A stretch of 64,000 nt of DNA from CALBPI01 sp039033995 (GCA_039033995.1 JBCCBP010000015.1:1-64000); one strand, 5' to 3'; counted from the first letter of the stretch, positions 27,633 through 37,918 are shown. Numbers and translations are program-made. Notes: generated from the sequence alone by a model not told the origin.

Positions 27633-28544
27633 CTATCGTGCCGGGATTCGACCCGGCAGTAAATTAAACCATGCGTCGACATAGCCGACGACACAAAGCC
27701 CGACAATAATGAAGGGCGCCAACGGCGTGAACATCAGGCCGTACATCAGCACCAACACACCGGGCATGATGCCGCGACGCTTAATCAGCCAGTGCGTTAC
27801 TGACAAGCCCTCGAGCAAAAACGTCAGCAGCAGTGCCATGGCGACGTTAACAATCAGTACCGACGGCGCGACTGAAAAGACTAAACCACCGATCATCAAT
27901 GCAACGGCCAGGGTACGTCCGAGCCAGACTTGATGGAAGCTACCCAATCGATCATCACTCTCGATGGCCTTGGCTTCGGCCCACCACGAGTGTCCGAGAA
28001 CGAGCGCTATCGCCGCAGCCATCCAGAAGGAAGCACCAATCGGTCCGGTCATAACGACCGCAAGTGCGCTAACCGCTTCTTCTCTCGACCCCTGCGTAAG
28101 GTTCTGTTGAGCCCCGGATACCTGTTCCATCAACTGCAGGAACGATTCGACCCAAGGCGCCCAGAATGCAACAACGTCTCCGACGAACAAATGTACGCCC
28201 GCTATCCATAACACCATTGCAACGGCACACAGTTGAAGTGTGAAGTTCAGCGATCGAGTTCTGGCGAGTATTAAACTGGCGAACAAAACACCAGCCAGAT
28301 ATAACGCTTCCATCGTCAAGACCGCAAATGCGACTTCGGAGACATTGCCGCTCGTCAGGACTAACGCGGTCCTTGCAATCATCACGGCGGCCGTCATCGG
28401 TACGCTTACAACAAACCCCGAGGCCAACGTCACGGCGACTGCAATTGCACCGGCAAACGGCATGAACAACACCACGGCGACCAGCATCAGCAACAGCTGA
28501 CGCAAGCGGGAACGCATCATCCAGAGGGCGAAATCCTGCATCAC
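27633..28544 (-). CDS. DUF2232 / YybS-like inner membrane protein
   Basis: 303 residues with about eight membrane helices. Proteins of the DUF2232 (YybS-like) family commonly lie between rpsR and rplI in Proteobacteria, and this gene occupies exactly that slot. Helical segments are visible from LLLMLVAVVLFMPFAGA at the N-terminus to a C-terminal VLMYGLMFTPLAPFIIVGLCVV. There is a central hydrophilic patch (QQNLTQGSREEA). Family function is unknown; a transporter-like or cell-envelope role is only a guess. Confidence 0.75.
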   Translation of the reverse strand: MMQDFALWMMRSRLRQLLLMLVAVVLFMPFAGAIAVAVTLASGFVVSVPMTAAVMIARTALVLTSGNVSEVAFAVLTMEALYLAGVLFASLILARTRSLNFTLQLCAVAMVLWIAGVHLFVGDVVAFWAPWVESFLQLMEQVSGAQQNLTQGSREEAVSALAVVMTGPIGASFWMAAAIALVLGHSWWAEAKAIESDDRLGSFHQVWLGRTLAVALMIGGLVFSVAPSVLIVNVAMALLLTFLLEGLSVTHWLIKRRGIMPGVLVLMYGLMFTPLAPFIIVGLCVVGYVDAWFNLLPGRIPAR

Positions 28545-28597
28545 ACCATGGCTGCCGGTACGCTCGCTATACCGAGCCTACCGGCGAACCACGCGTC

Positions 28598-28822
28598 CTA
28601 GTGCTGGTCCGTGTACGGCAACAACGCCAGGTAGCGCGCGCGTTTGACGGCGGTCGCGAGCTGACGCTGATAGCGTGCCTTGGTACCGGTAATCCGGCTC
28701 GGCACGATCTTGCCTGTTTCGGTGATATAGGCTTTCAGCAGGTTCAGATCCTTGTAGTCAATCTGTTCGATGCCTTCAGCGGTAAACCGACAAAACTTAC
28801 GTCTGCGTGAATGACGGCTCAT
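28598..28822 (-). CDS. rpsR: 30S ribosomal protein S18
   Basis: 74 residues, with RRRKFCRFTAEGIEQIDYKD, LLKAYITETGKI and SRITGTKARYQRQLATAVKRAR, the complete S18 pattern. The ATG overlaps the rpsF stop by 4 bases; S6 and S18 bind each other before assembling onto 16S rRNA. Confidence 0.97.
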   Translation of the reverse strand: MSRHSRRRKFCRFTAEGIEQIDYKDLNLLKAYITETGKIVPSRITGTKARYQRQLATAVKRARYLALLPYTDQH

Positions 28823-29283
28823 GCGCTTTCCTCTTCTTCAGCCGCTGTCTCAGCGGGTTCCTCGGTGCTCTCAACGGCAGCTTCGGCTTCCCGAGCGCGG
28901 GCTTCGGCGGCAGCCTTAGCTTCGCGACGTTTAGCAGATTCTCGTTCCTTCGCTTTCTCGTCTTCGACGGCTTTCGCCATCGGCGACGCTTCCGTCTCGG
29001 CGTTCTCGGTCTTCATTATCAAATGACGCAGTACCGCATCATTGAATTTGAACGCGCCGCGCAGTTCTTCCATCGCTTCAGGGCCCGCTTCGACGTTCAT
29101 CAGCAGATAGTGTGCTTTGTGCACCTTGTTGATCGAATGCGCGAGTTGGCGGCGACCCCAGTCTTCCTGACGGTGCACAGTACCGCCGGATTGGGTGATC
29201 AGATTCTGATAGCGTTCGAGCATGCCAGGCACCTGCTCGCTCTGGTCAGGGTGGACCAGAAACACGATTTCGTAGTGTCTCAA
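28819..29283 (-). CDS. rpsF: 30S ribosomal protein S6, with acidic C-terminal extension
   Basis: 154 residues. The S6 fold spans about 1-100 (RHYEIVFLVHPDQSEQVPGM, WGRRQLAHSINKVHKAHYLL). A roughly 50-residue Ala/Glu-rich tail follows (AEARAREAEAAVESTEE), longer than the E. coli protein and in a region that E. coli RimK would extend with glutamates. The start codon is TTG at 29283: homology demands this position and AAAGGAG lies 6 bases upstream. First gene of rpsF-rpsR-DUF2232-rplI-dnaB-alr. Confidence 0.94.
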   Translation of the reverse strand: MRHYEIVFLVHPDQSEQVPGMLERYQNLITQSGGTVHRQEDWGRRQLAHSINKVHKAHYLLMNVEAGPEAMEELRGAFKFNDAVLRHLIMKTENAETEASPMAKAVEDEKAKERESAKRREAKAAAEARAREAEAAVESTEEPAETAAEEEESA

Positions 29284-29301
29284 GAGACGCTCCTTTCGGT
29301 T

Positions 29302-29327
29302 TTGCCACCCGTCAAGCGGTGCGGCAA
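29302..29327 (-). promoter_or_regulatory. Probable S6:S18 autoregulatory leader in rpsF mRNA
   Basis: In the minus-strand leader, 10-20 bases before the rpsF ribosome site, a hairpin has an outer stem TTGC/GCAA, a bulge that can be drawn as CCG, and an inner stem CACC/GGTG closing on an 8-9 base loop. A bulged CCG next to a short hairpin is the recognition feature described for S6:S18 binding to its own rpsF leader and to 16S helix 22. Position just ahead of the ribosome site fits translational repression. Seen: the base pairing; inferred: the ligand. Confidence 0.5.
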
Positions 29328-29366
29328 GGAGTGAACAAATTGTTTCCGCCAGAACGGCGGACGCGA

Positions 29367-29396
29367 AGTATACAGAAAATCATCGGTTTCCAACAA
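29367..29396 (-). promoter_or_regulatory. Candidate promoter of the rpsF operon
   Basis: Minus-strand TATACT (29367-29372) with TTGTTG (29391-29396) 18 bases upstream. The transcript would begin near 29360, giving a leader of about 77 bases. A 6-bp perfect stem TCCGCC/GGCGGA (29345-29361) lies at the very 5' end, and the S6:S18-like hairpin follows. This gap separates rpsF from a divergent small gene. Confidence 0.45.
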
Positions 29397-29452
29397 GCAA
29401 ACGGCCCGAAAAAGTGTAGAATTCGCGCCGGGGGATATATCCGGGGACTTTT

Positions 29453-29716
29453 ATGAGTTATTGCCACAGTCACAATCTTGTCGATGACAGCCAGATCGCG
29501 GCCGAAAAGCCCTTCGGGATCCGCGTGACAGTGCCAGCGAGCGACCCGATCAACCGGCTGATTGGGCAGGACTGGCACCGCGATCACTGGTTTCGGACAG
29601 AATCTGACCGCGACAGCGCTTTTCGCGACATGGCTAAGCGCCATGGCTACTACCGGATCGGCGACGATCCGAGCCAGGTATTGACCAAAATCTCGCGCCG
29701 CGTCGGCACCAACTAA
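29453..29716 (+). CDS. Small protein of unknown function (87 aa)
   Basis: 87 residues, soluble, rich in His, Asp and Arg: it begins MSYCHSHNLVDDSQIAAEKP and contains PINRLIGQDWHRDHWF and RHGYYRIGDDPS. The many Trp, His and Asp residues, lack of low complexity, and composition unlike a random frame suggest a real gene. I recall similar short proteins in other gammaproteobacteria but no function. A 10-bp palindrome GGATATATCC (29433-29442) and GGGGA sit just upstream of its ATG. It is divergent from rpsF. Confidence 0.65.
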   Translation: MSYCHSHNLVDDSQIAAEKPFGIRVTVPASDPINRLIGQDWHRDHWFRTESDRDSAFRDMAKRHGYYRIGDDPSQVLTKISRRVGTN

Positions 29717-29746
29717 CTGCCAGCACGAGTCGGACATCCGCATCCG

Positions 29747-29760
29747 AACGGTCGACCGTT
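29747..29760. repeat. 14-bp perfect palindrome between convergent genes
   Basis: AACGGTCGACCGTT reads the same on both strands. It lies in the 84-base space between the ends of the 87-residue gene and the patatin gene. No T-run follows on either side, so it is not a standard terminator. It could be a protein-binding dyad or chance. Confidence 0.4.
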
Positions 29761-29800
29761 TACCGCGTGGTGTCGGTAGTCACCGCCCGCTAAAGCGTGC

Positions 29801-32047
29801 CTAGTTGATCGGCGAGCCAAGGAATAGGTAGAGGGTGCTCTCCCCGTCCTCGGCAAAGCCGCTGGCGAGGAACAGCGGCCCGAAGAAGGTATCGAAACGC
29901 AGGAACAGACTGCCGTTGAAGATCAGATCATCGAAGTCGGCCTCATCACGTGTGGCCCACGCATTGCCCGCCTCGACCGAGGCACCAAAATACAGTGGCC
30001 AGTCGAACAATCCACCACCGGTTCTGCCGGTACGACGCTGGTAGACGAGCCGACCCAATGCCGCATGCGGTGCCGCGATCGCCACGCGGTCCAGACCGGA
30101 CAGATTCAGAAACCCACCAAGACGGTAGGCGGCATTGACGACATTGTCGGCATTGTTGGCGGTCGCCAGATCGAGACCGACCGACCATGTATGCCGACCC
30201 CAGGTGCGATAGCCGCTGTAGGTCGAGAAATAGGTCGTAAAATCCCGTTCCGAACCCAGTCCTTCCCGCGCCCAGTCGACGACCAGCTCATAGCGTGACC
30301 CGCGGGTCGGGAAGGCTGAATCGTCGAGGGTATCGAAGCCGAGCGATCCGCGCAGCCCACCTTGATCAATATCAAAACGCTGCAGATTCGGGTCACCCAC
30401 GCGGACTTTGGCATCGCCATTGCCGCGATAAATGCCTGCCCGCAGTTCGGCGACATTGCTGATTTCACGCCCGAAAAACAGCCCAGCCTCGGCGGCGGTA
30501 AGGCGATAGCGCGCCAACGGGTCAGTGTCGGAAATCAGATTCACATTGGTCTGTTCGAAGTTCACGATCGGCGCGACAAAATAACGCAGGTCGAAGCTCA
30601 GTGGCTGAAAGAACTCTGTCTCAACGCGGGTGTTGGTGCCGAAGTCGAGGCTCGTCCGCCACTCTGCGCCGAGCCGATTGACCGCCGTACGCAGGAAGCG
30701 CGCCGACACGCCAAACGCACCAGAGCCCTCGAAATCTTCTTCAAACGCGATACCAAAGCGCATGTAGCCCGGCCCCCAGGATTTCGCGCGAGCATCGATC
30801 TCGAGCCCCGTCTCATCTCCGTGGCTCACGACGCGATAGTCCACCTGTTCAAACAACCCGAGGCCATAGATTTTGGCGAGATCCTCACGCAACTGCTCGG
30901 TCGACAGCGGCGCACCCGGCGCAGTCGCTATCCGCGCCTGGATGACCCGCGGCGAGATATCAGCATCGGTGCGCAGATCGACGAATGCCGGCACGAAGTC
31001 AAGGCCTGCGCGTTTGCGGCGCGTCGCGGTCATCGCCTGGTAGCGATCCGCTGTCAACGCATAGCGCTGCAACCCCGGCGTCGCGTCCAATGCACTCTGA
31101 TAGCCGATTTCGATCGCATCCAGCGCGGACAGGAAATCGGTCGACGACAACAAACCCAGCGCCGGCTGAATCAACAGATCGCCGGCGCTGAGCAAGCGAC
31201 GCTGCTCGCGCGTCTCGCGCTCGATCAGAATCGTCAGCATTTGGTTGGATACTGCCAGTGCCGAGTCGATACTCTCCGCCGGCAACAACGGAAAACCCAC
31301 ATCGACCGCAATAATGATATCGGCGCCGAGCTCCTGGGCGACCTCCACCGGCAAATTCATCGCGATACCGCCATCGACCAGCGTCCGGCCATCCACTTCG
31401 GCCGGCGCAAACACTCCGGGTGCGGACATACTCGCCCGCATCGCTTGCGCCAGATCGCCCTCGCCGATGACGACAGTTTCTCCGGTGACGATGTCGGCCG
31501 CGACTGCGCGAAACGGTGTGGGCAGGTCGTCAAAGTTCTTGATCGATGAGGTCGACAGCGAAAACTCGCGCAAATACAAGGCAAGCTTCTGCGCCTGGAT
31601 CAGGCCTTTCGGCAGCCGGACTTTACCGTCCCGCACCCCGAGCTCGAAATTGACCAGAAAATCGTCGTCATCGCGTTTGCGACGATAGGTCAGATCACTA
31701 CGCGGTGGTGCATCAACAAACGCGTCCAGCCAGTCGATGTCGCGAATCACCTGTTCGAGCTCATTCGCGTTCAGACCGCTGGCATAGAGTCCGCCAACGA
31801 CGGCACCCATGCTGGTGCCCACCACGAGATCGACGGGCACCTGCATTTCTTCGAGGCGCCGGATTACGCCGACGTGTGCAGCGCCACGCGCGCCGCCGCC
31901 AGATAGCACCAACGCAATCCGCGGCCGTGCGGTTTCGACCGTCGTAGACGCACCTGCCTGCGACTGGCTGTCCGCGACCGCCGTCGAACATAGCGCCAAC
32001 CATAGTATCGCTGTGGCCGCCCACCGACTATCGAACTGTTTCCCCAT
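29801..32047 (-). CDS. PlpD-like patatin phospholipase with POTRA and outer-membrane barrel (type Vd)
   Basis: 748 residues. The start at 32047 gives a signal peptide (about 1-25). The patatin domain (about 45-330) has the oxyanion loop GGGARGAAHVG, nucleophile GTSMGAVVGG and catalytic DGG (VDGGIAMNLP). A POTRA-like segment follows (about 380-440, RVIQARIATAPGAPLS), then a C-terminal BamA/surface-antigen barrel ending in FLGSPIN. This is the architecture of PlpD-type autotransporters, which place a lipase at the cell surface. All catalytic residues are present. It is divergent from icd. Confidence 0.88.
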   Translation of the reverse strand: MGKQFDSRWAATAILWLALCSTAVADSQSQAGASTTVETARPRIALVLSGGGARGAAHVGVIRRLEEMQVPVDLVVGTSMGAVVGGLYASGLNANELEQVIRDIDWLDAFVDAPPRSDLTYRRKRDDDDFLVNFELGVRDGKVRLPKGLIQAQKLALYLREFSLSTSSIKNFDDLPTPFRAVAADIVTGETVVIGEGDLAQAMRASMSAPGVFAPAEVDGRTLVDGGIAMNLPVEVAQELGADIIIAVDVGFPLLPAESIDSALAVSNQMLTILIERETREQRRLLSAGDLLIQPALGLLSSTDFLSALDAIEIGYQSALDATPGLQRYALTADRYQAMTATRRKRAGLDFVPAFVDLRTDADISPRVIQARIATAPGAPLSTEQLREDLAKIYGLGLFEQVDYRVVSHGDETGLEIDARAKSWGPGYMRFGIAFEEDFEGSGAFGVSARFLRTAVNRLGAEWRTSLDFGTNTRVETEFFQPLSFDLRYFVAPIVNFEQTNVNLISDTDPLARYRLTAAEAGLFFGREISNVAELRAGIYRGNGDAKVRVGDPNLQRFDIDQGGLRGSLGFDTLDDSAFPTRGSRYELVVDWAREGLGSERDFTTYFSTYSGYRTWGRHTWSVGLDLATANNADNVVNAAYRLGGFLNLSGLDRVAIAAPHAALGRLVYQRRTGRTGGGLFDWPLYFGASVEAGNAWATRDEADFDDLIFNGSLFLRFDTFFGPLFLASGFAEDGESTLYLFLGSPIN

Positions 32048-32071
32048 GGCGGGCAGTATAGCGCGCCAGCA

Positions 32072-32101
32072 TTGGCACCTATGCACCGGATAGCGGATAA
32101 T
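32072..32101 (+). promoter_or_regulatory. Sigma-70-like promoter for icd-aceK
   Basis: TTGGCA (32072-32077) and GATAAT (32096-32101) with an 18-base spacer, 50 bases before the icd ATG. Both hexamers match consensus at 5 of 6. GGGAG precedes the ATG. Confidence 0.55.
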
Positions 32102-32150
32102 TGGGAATCAGGCCGGTGATCGCCGGCTGCACGATTATTGGGAGCACAAC

Positions 32151-33449
<1,299 letters not shown>

Positions 33450-33473
33450 CTGGCGCGCGCGAAGACCATTACG

Positions 33474-35243
33474 ATGACGACCGCCTCGGCAACACGTGTA
33501 CCACCGGCACTGGTGGCCGAGGCGGCGCATACCCTGCGTGATGCGTTCATCGACTACAACATGCGCTTTGGACAGATCACGCGTCGCGCCAAACGACGGT
33601 TTGAACAAAAGCGCTGGCAGGATAACCGTGCGGACGCTGTCGAAAGAATAGACCTGTACGGAAAATGTGTCACGGCGGCGGTGAGCGAAGTCGGTGACAT
33701 CACCGCCGGTTTCAATGATGCGACTGCGTTGTGGCAGCAGATCCGCGATAGCTATGCAGAACAGATACAAAACTACCCTGATACAGAGTTTTTCAAAACC
33801 TTTTTTAACTCGGTGACGCGCCGTATTTTCAAGACAGTCGGTGTGGACGAACAGGTCGAGTTCGTCGCCACCGACGTGACACCGACCGCACATACACGCC
33901 AACAGCTTGAGACCCGCACCTATCGTAATCGCGGCGCATTGCGCCATCTGTTTGACGAGGCGCTGGCGGACTACTCTTTCGCCGTACCTTATCGGGATAT
34001 TGATCGTACGATCGACTATGTGACGGCCGAGGTGGAGGCGTATACCGCAAGCCTTGGTCATCGCAGGCGGGTTCAGTCAATCGACCTGATGCGAACCGTT
34101 TTTTTCCGCTCGACGCGCGCTTATCTGGTCGGACGCATCGACGGCAATGACTGGAGATCACCGCTCGTGATTGCGCTCAAGCACACCGATGAGGGTATCG
34201 CGGCGGACGCCGTTATTCTGTCCGAAAATGATGTCAGCATGTTGTTTGGCTTCACACGCAGTTACTTTCACGCGGATGTATCGCGCGTCAGTGCGGCTGT
34301 CGCATTTCTCAAATCGATCATGCCGGCCAAGCCGATTGCAGAAATCTACACCGTGCTGGGTCGCGCCAAACAGGGTAAAACCGAACGCTACAGAACACTG
34401 GTCAGTCACATGACTCACTCAGACGACCTCTTTGAGTTCGCGCGCGGTGACAAAGGCATGGTGATGGAAGTGTTCACGCTGCCCTCATTCCCGGTCGTGT
34501 TCAAACTCATTCGAGACAAGTTCGCGTATCCGAAAGACATGGCACGCCAGGACGTTCTCGACAAGTATCATCTCGTATTCAATCACGATCGGGCAGGACG
34601 TCTCGTCGATGCGCAGGAGTTTCGCCGTTTGGAGTTCGATCGCGACCGCTTTACGCCGGAGTTACTCGATGCACTGCTGACCGGGTGCTCACAGACTTGC
34701 AGCATCGAAGGCGACAAACTGATCGTCGGACACTGTTACATCGAGCGACGGCTGTCGCCGCTGAACCTTTATCTGCAAGAAGCTGAGCCAGACGCCGTAC
34801 GCAAGGCGGCGATCGACTACGGCCAAGCGATTCGCGATCTCGCGATGAGCAACATTTTCGCGGGTGATCTATTGCTGAAAAACTTTGGGGTCACCCGCCA
34901 TGGCCGTGTCATCTTCTACGATTACGACGAGCTCTGCCTGGTCACCGAGTGTAACTTTCGACGGCTTCCTGAGGCGGAGGACGAAATGGATGAAATGCGG
35001 CAAGGTGCCTGGTTTTATGTCGGCCCGAACGACATCTTCCCGGAGCAGTTTGTCCGCTTCCTAGGTTTTCGCCAGGATGCGCGCGAAGCATTCGTGAAAC
35101 ACCACAAGGACTTGCTGGATCCCGACTACTGGATCCGTCTGAAGCGCAAGCTACAGTCTGGCGATATGCCAGAAGTCGTACCCTATCAGTCCAAGCAATG
35201 GAGCGAGCACGCCGGTCCGGGACACTTTGTCACGCCGAGTTAA
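33474..35243 (+). CDS. aceK: Isocitrate dehydrogenase kinase/phosphatase
   Basis: 589 residues, close to E. coli AceK (578). It inactivates Icd by phosphorylating the active-site serine, directing carbon into the glyoxylate shunt, and reverses this with a phosphatase activity in the same site. Seen: FFNSVTRRIFKTVGV, YTVLGRAKQGKTERYR (nucleotide loop), GMVMEVFTLPSFPVVFKLIRD, and KNFGVTRHGRVIFYDYDEL (metal/catalytic Asp region). Paired with icd here rather than with aceBA as in E. coli. Its last 14 bases overlap a convergent small gene. Confidence 0.96.
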   Translation: MTTASATRVPPALVAEAAHTLRDAFIDYNMRFGQITRRAKRRFEQKRWQDNRADAVERIDLYGKCVTAAVSEVGDITAGFNDATALWQQIRDSYAEQIQNYPDTEFFKTFFNSVTRRIFKTVGVDEQVEFVATDVTPTAHTRQQLETRTYRNRGALRHLFDEALADYSFAVPYRDIDRTIDYVTAEVEAYTASLGHRRRVQSIDLMRTVFFRSTRAYLVGRIDGNDWRSPLVIALKHTDEGIAADAVILSENDVSMLFGFTRSYFHADVSRVSAAVAFLKSIMPAKPIAEIYTVLGRAKQGKTERYRTLVSHMTHSDDLFEFARGDKGMVMEVFTLPSFPVVFKLIRDKFAYPKDMARQDVLDKYHLVFNHDRAGRLVDAQEFRRLEFDRDRFTPELLDALLTGCSQTCSIEGDKLIVGHCYIERRLSPLNLYLQEAEPDAVRKAAIDYGQAIRDLAMSNIFAGDLLLKNFGVTRHGRVIFYDYDELCLVTECNFRRLPEAEDEMDEMRQGAWFYVGPNDIFPEQFVRFLGFRQDAREAFVKHHKDLLDPDYWIRLKRKLQSGDMPEVVPYQSKQWSEHAGPGHFVTPS

Positions 35244-35547
35244 GCGTCGCTTTCAGAACACGCCGTCGTAACGGCTCAGCCAGTGCCCGCCATGGCGACG
35301 CTGCATCGGCGTCAATCGCGATTAGCCGCAGCGGTTTTGAAGAAGACGCCTCAATCGCTGCGCATGCCGTTGCCAACGAGGCTGGCAAACGACCACAGCA
35401 AATGATGGCTTGCAACGGACGTTGTTCGTGCCAATCTGTCAGCGCCTGCGTGCTGTCGGTTTGACGAACGAGATGACCGTCGTCGGCCAGCCAGCCCCGT
35501 ACCGTCTCGACGAGTACTGCATCCGTTCCAAATAACGCCACGTGCAT
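35230..35547 (-). CDS. Small protein downstream of proA, receiver-like fold without phospho-Asp
   Basis: 105 residues. It starts 5 bases after the proA stop and ends 14 bases inside the 3' end of convergent aceK. The pattern of a hydrophobic strand (HVALFGTD), helix, strand (HLVRQTDS), helix, strand (LQAIICCG) and strand (LRLIAIDADA) resembles a response-regulator receiver, but the expected Asp at the end of strand 3 is Cys-Gly. It could be a degenerate receiver or a spurious frame. Tight spacing to proA favours a real fourth gene of that operon. Confidence 0.45.
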   Translation of the reverse strand: MHVALFGTDAVLVETVRGWLADDGHLVRQTDSTQALTDWHEQRPLQAIICCGRLPASLATACAAIEASSSKPLRLIAIDADAASPWRALAEPLRRRVLKATLNSA

Positions 35548-35552
35548 CGGCG

Positions 35553-36806
35553 TTAGTCCCGTGTTTTGCCGGCGCTGATAACGCGGTATTTATAACTGGT
35601 GAGCTCGGCGGCGCCGACGGGACCACGCGCATGGATGCGGCTCGTGGATATACCAATCTCAGCACCCATACCGAACTCTCCACCATCGGCGAACTGGGTC
35701 GATGTGTTGTGCATTACGATCGCGCTATCGACGGTATTGAGAAAATGCTCAGCGCTCGCAGCGTCCTCGGTGATAATGCTGTCGGTATGCCCGGAGCCAT
35801 ACTCAGCGATGTGTGCGATGGCGCCTTCAACACCATCGACGACACGGACGCTGATCACCGCTGCGAGATATTCAGTACGCCAGTCTTCCTCATTCGCAGC
35901 CAGTGCGCCCGGCCACAGTGTGCGCGTCTGCTCACAGCCACGAATCTCGCAACCGTTGTCTGCGAGCGCTTGCAACGTCGCGATAGCGGTTGCCTGCGGC
36001 AATGCGGCATCGATCAACAAGGTCTCAGCGGCACCACAGATACCAGTGCGGCGCAGCTTCGCATTCAGTGCAATATCGATGGCCTTCTGCGCGTCGGCGG
36101 CCGCATCGAGATAGAGGTGGCACAAACCCTCGAGATGACCAATGACTGGCACACGGGCTTCGCGCTGTACGCGTTCTACCAGTGAACGACCGCCGCGCGG
36201 CACAACGACATCGAGGCAGCCACCGAGCCCGGTCAGCATGTCGCCGACCAGCGCGCGATCCTGGCTAGGCACCATTTGTACCGCATCCGGATCAACACCA
36301 ACATCCTGCAATGCGTTGCGCACCGCACTCACGATTGCATGCGAGCTCCCGGCGCTCTCGGAGCCGCCGCGAAGAATCACGGCATTGGCCGACTTTAAAC
36401 AAATCGCTGCCGCATCGGCTGTCACATTCGGACGGCTCTCATACACGATGCCGATGACACCCAGCGGCACGCTAACACGCGTGATGTCGAGGCCGTTGCC
36501 CGGCCTATTCGTTGCGATTATCCGGCCGATCGGGTCCGGCAGCGCTGCGATCACATCGAGCGCATTTGCGATCGCCGTGACGCGCGCTGACGTCAGCATC
36601 AACCGATCGATCATAGCGGAAGACAACGCGCGTGCCTCCGCTGCTGCGACATCGCCTGCATTAGCCGCAAGGATCTCGTCACTCGCCAACCGCACTCGCT
36701 CAGCCATGCGATGAATCATCGCCGTACGCTGACCGGCGTCGACGTGTTGTAGTTGTCGCATCGCGCGTCGTGCGCGTTGCCCCATGGCCAACATATCAAC
36801 CGTCAT
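35553..36806 (-). CDS. proA: Gamma-glutamyl phosphate reductase
   Basis: 417 residues, aldehyde dehydrogenase-like enzyme that reduces gamma-glutamyl phosphate to glutamate semialdehyde in proline synthesis. Seen: GVIGIVYESRPNVTADAAA, ILRGGSES, the catalytic Cys region RRTGICGAAETLLID, and the C-terminal FGMGAEIGISTSRIHARGPVGA. Its ATG overlaps the proB stop by 4 bases, so the two are translationally coupled, consistent with channelling of the labile intermediate. Confidence 0.96.
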   Translation of the reverse strand: MTVDMLAMGQRARRAMRQLQHVDAGQRTAMIHRMAERVRLASDEILAANAGDVAAAEARALSSAMIDRLMLTSARVTAIANALDVIAALPDPIGRIIATNRPGNGLDITRVSVPLGVIGIVYESRPNVTADAAAICLKSANAVILRGGSESAGSSHAIVSAVRNALQDVGVDPDAVQMVPSQDRALVGDMLTGLGGCLDVVVPRGGRSLVERVQREARVPVIGHLEGLCHLYLDAAADAQKAIDIALNAKLRRTGICGAAETLLIDAALPQATAIATLQALADNGCEIRGCEQTRTLWPGALAANEEDWRTEYLAAVISVRVVDGVEGAIAHIAEYGSGHTDSIITEDAASAEHFLNTVDSAIVMHNTSTQFADGGEFGMGAEIGISTSRIHARGPVGAAELTSYKYRVISAGKTRD

Positions 36807-37918
36807 GATGATCTCACTCGCCGTCGTAAGACCAGATCATCGGCATGGATAAGCGCATCGGTTCGTTCACCTCGCTTAGCCTGCTGCATCCGAGCGCGGG
36901 CATCATCGCTACTCATGCGCACCAACCCCGCCGCGACCTCGTCTCCATCGCAGTACACCGCAACGCAATCGCCCCGCCGAAACTCTCCGCTGACCGCCCG
37001 CACTCCGATCGGCAACAAGCTGTTGCGCGCTTCCAATGCGCGCAGCGCGCCGGCGTCGATATCGATACGCGACGCGTGCTTTAGGAAAGCCGCTATCCAG
37101 CGCTGGCGAGCACGACGCGGCGTGACGGCCGGCAGAAACAGTGTGTGCTTGGCACCCTGTTTGAGGCCTCTTAGGGGGCGCGCATCGGTACCCGCAGCGA
37201 TGATCATCGCAATGCCGGCTTGTGTGGCTATCTGGGCGGCCGATAACTTGCTCCGCATACCACCGGTTCCGACCGCATTAGTCGGTCCGTCCGCCATCGC
37301 CATTAGCGCATCATCGATCTGGGCGACTTCAGGGATATGCTCAACAGAAGACGTGTGCGTCGGATCACCGCTATACAAGCCATCCACATCGCTCAGCAAC
37401 AAGAGCACATCCGCCCCGATCATTTGCGCGACACGCGCCGCGAGGCGGTCGTTATCGCCGTAACGCAATTCGTCTGTCGCTACCGTGTCATTCTCGTTGA
37501 TCACGGCGACGACACCCGCAGCCGCCAGCGTGGTGAGTGTATCGCGCGCGTTTAGGTGTCGACGCCGATGCTCTGTGTCTTCCGGGGTCAGCAAGACTTG
37601 CGCGCACCGCAACCCGGCGTCTTGCAGCGCTTCACGCCAAGCGACGCTAAGCTCAATCTGTCCGATGGCCGCGGCTGCCTGTTTCTCGGGCAGAGTCGAC
37701 AAAGACGCGCGACCACCCAACACCGATGTACCGAGCGCGACGGCACCCGACGATACAATCGTGACCCGCTTGCCGTCTGTAGCGAGCTCAGCAATATCAG
37801 CTGCCAGCGCGACAAGCCAGTCGCGACGCAATGCCCCGTCCTCGACCAACATCGCGGACCCGATCTTGATGACGATAGAGTGGCACGACGTCAGGTAGTC
37901 GTGCGCCCGGGGTTTCAT
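36803..37918 (-). CDS. proB: Glutamate 5-kinase
   Basis: 371 residues: an amino-acid kinase domain (VIKIGSAMLVEDGALR, VSSGAVALG, INENDTVATDELRYGDNDRLAARVAQ, GTGGMRSKLSAAQIA) and a C-terminal PUA domain (about 280-365, RGDCVAVYCDGDEVAAGL). First step of proline synthesis, normally feedback-inhibited by proline. Its ATG overlaps the ilvH stop by 4 bases, an unusual partner. Confidence 0.95.
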   Translation of the reverse strand: MKPRAHDYLTSCHSIVIKIGSAMLVEDGALRRDWLVALAADIAELATDGKRVTIVSSGAVALGTSVLGGRASLSTLPEKQAAAAIGQIELSVAWREALQDAGLRCAQVLLTPEDTEHRRRHLNARDTLTTLAAAGVVAVINENDTVATDELRYGDNDRLAARVAQMIGADVLLLLSDVDGLYSGDPTHTSSVEHIPEVAQIDDALMAMADGPTNAVGTGGMRSKLSAAQIATQAGIAMIIAAGTDARPLRGLKQGAKHTLFLPAVTPRRARQRWIAAFLKHASRIDIDAGALRALEARNSLLPIGVRAVSGEFRRGDCVAVYCDGDEVAAGLVRMSSDDARARMQQAKRGERTDALIHADDLVLRRRVRSS

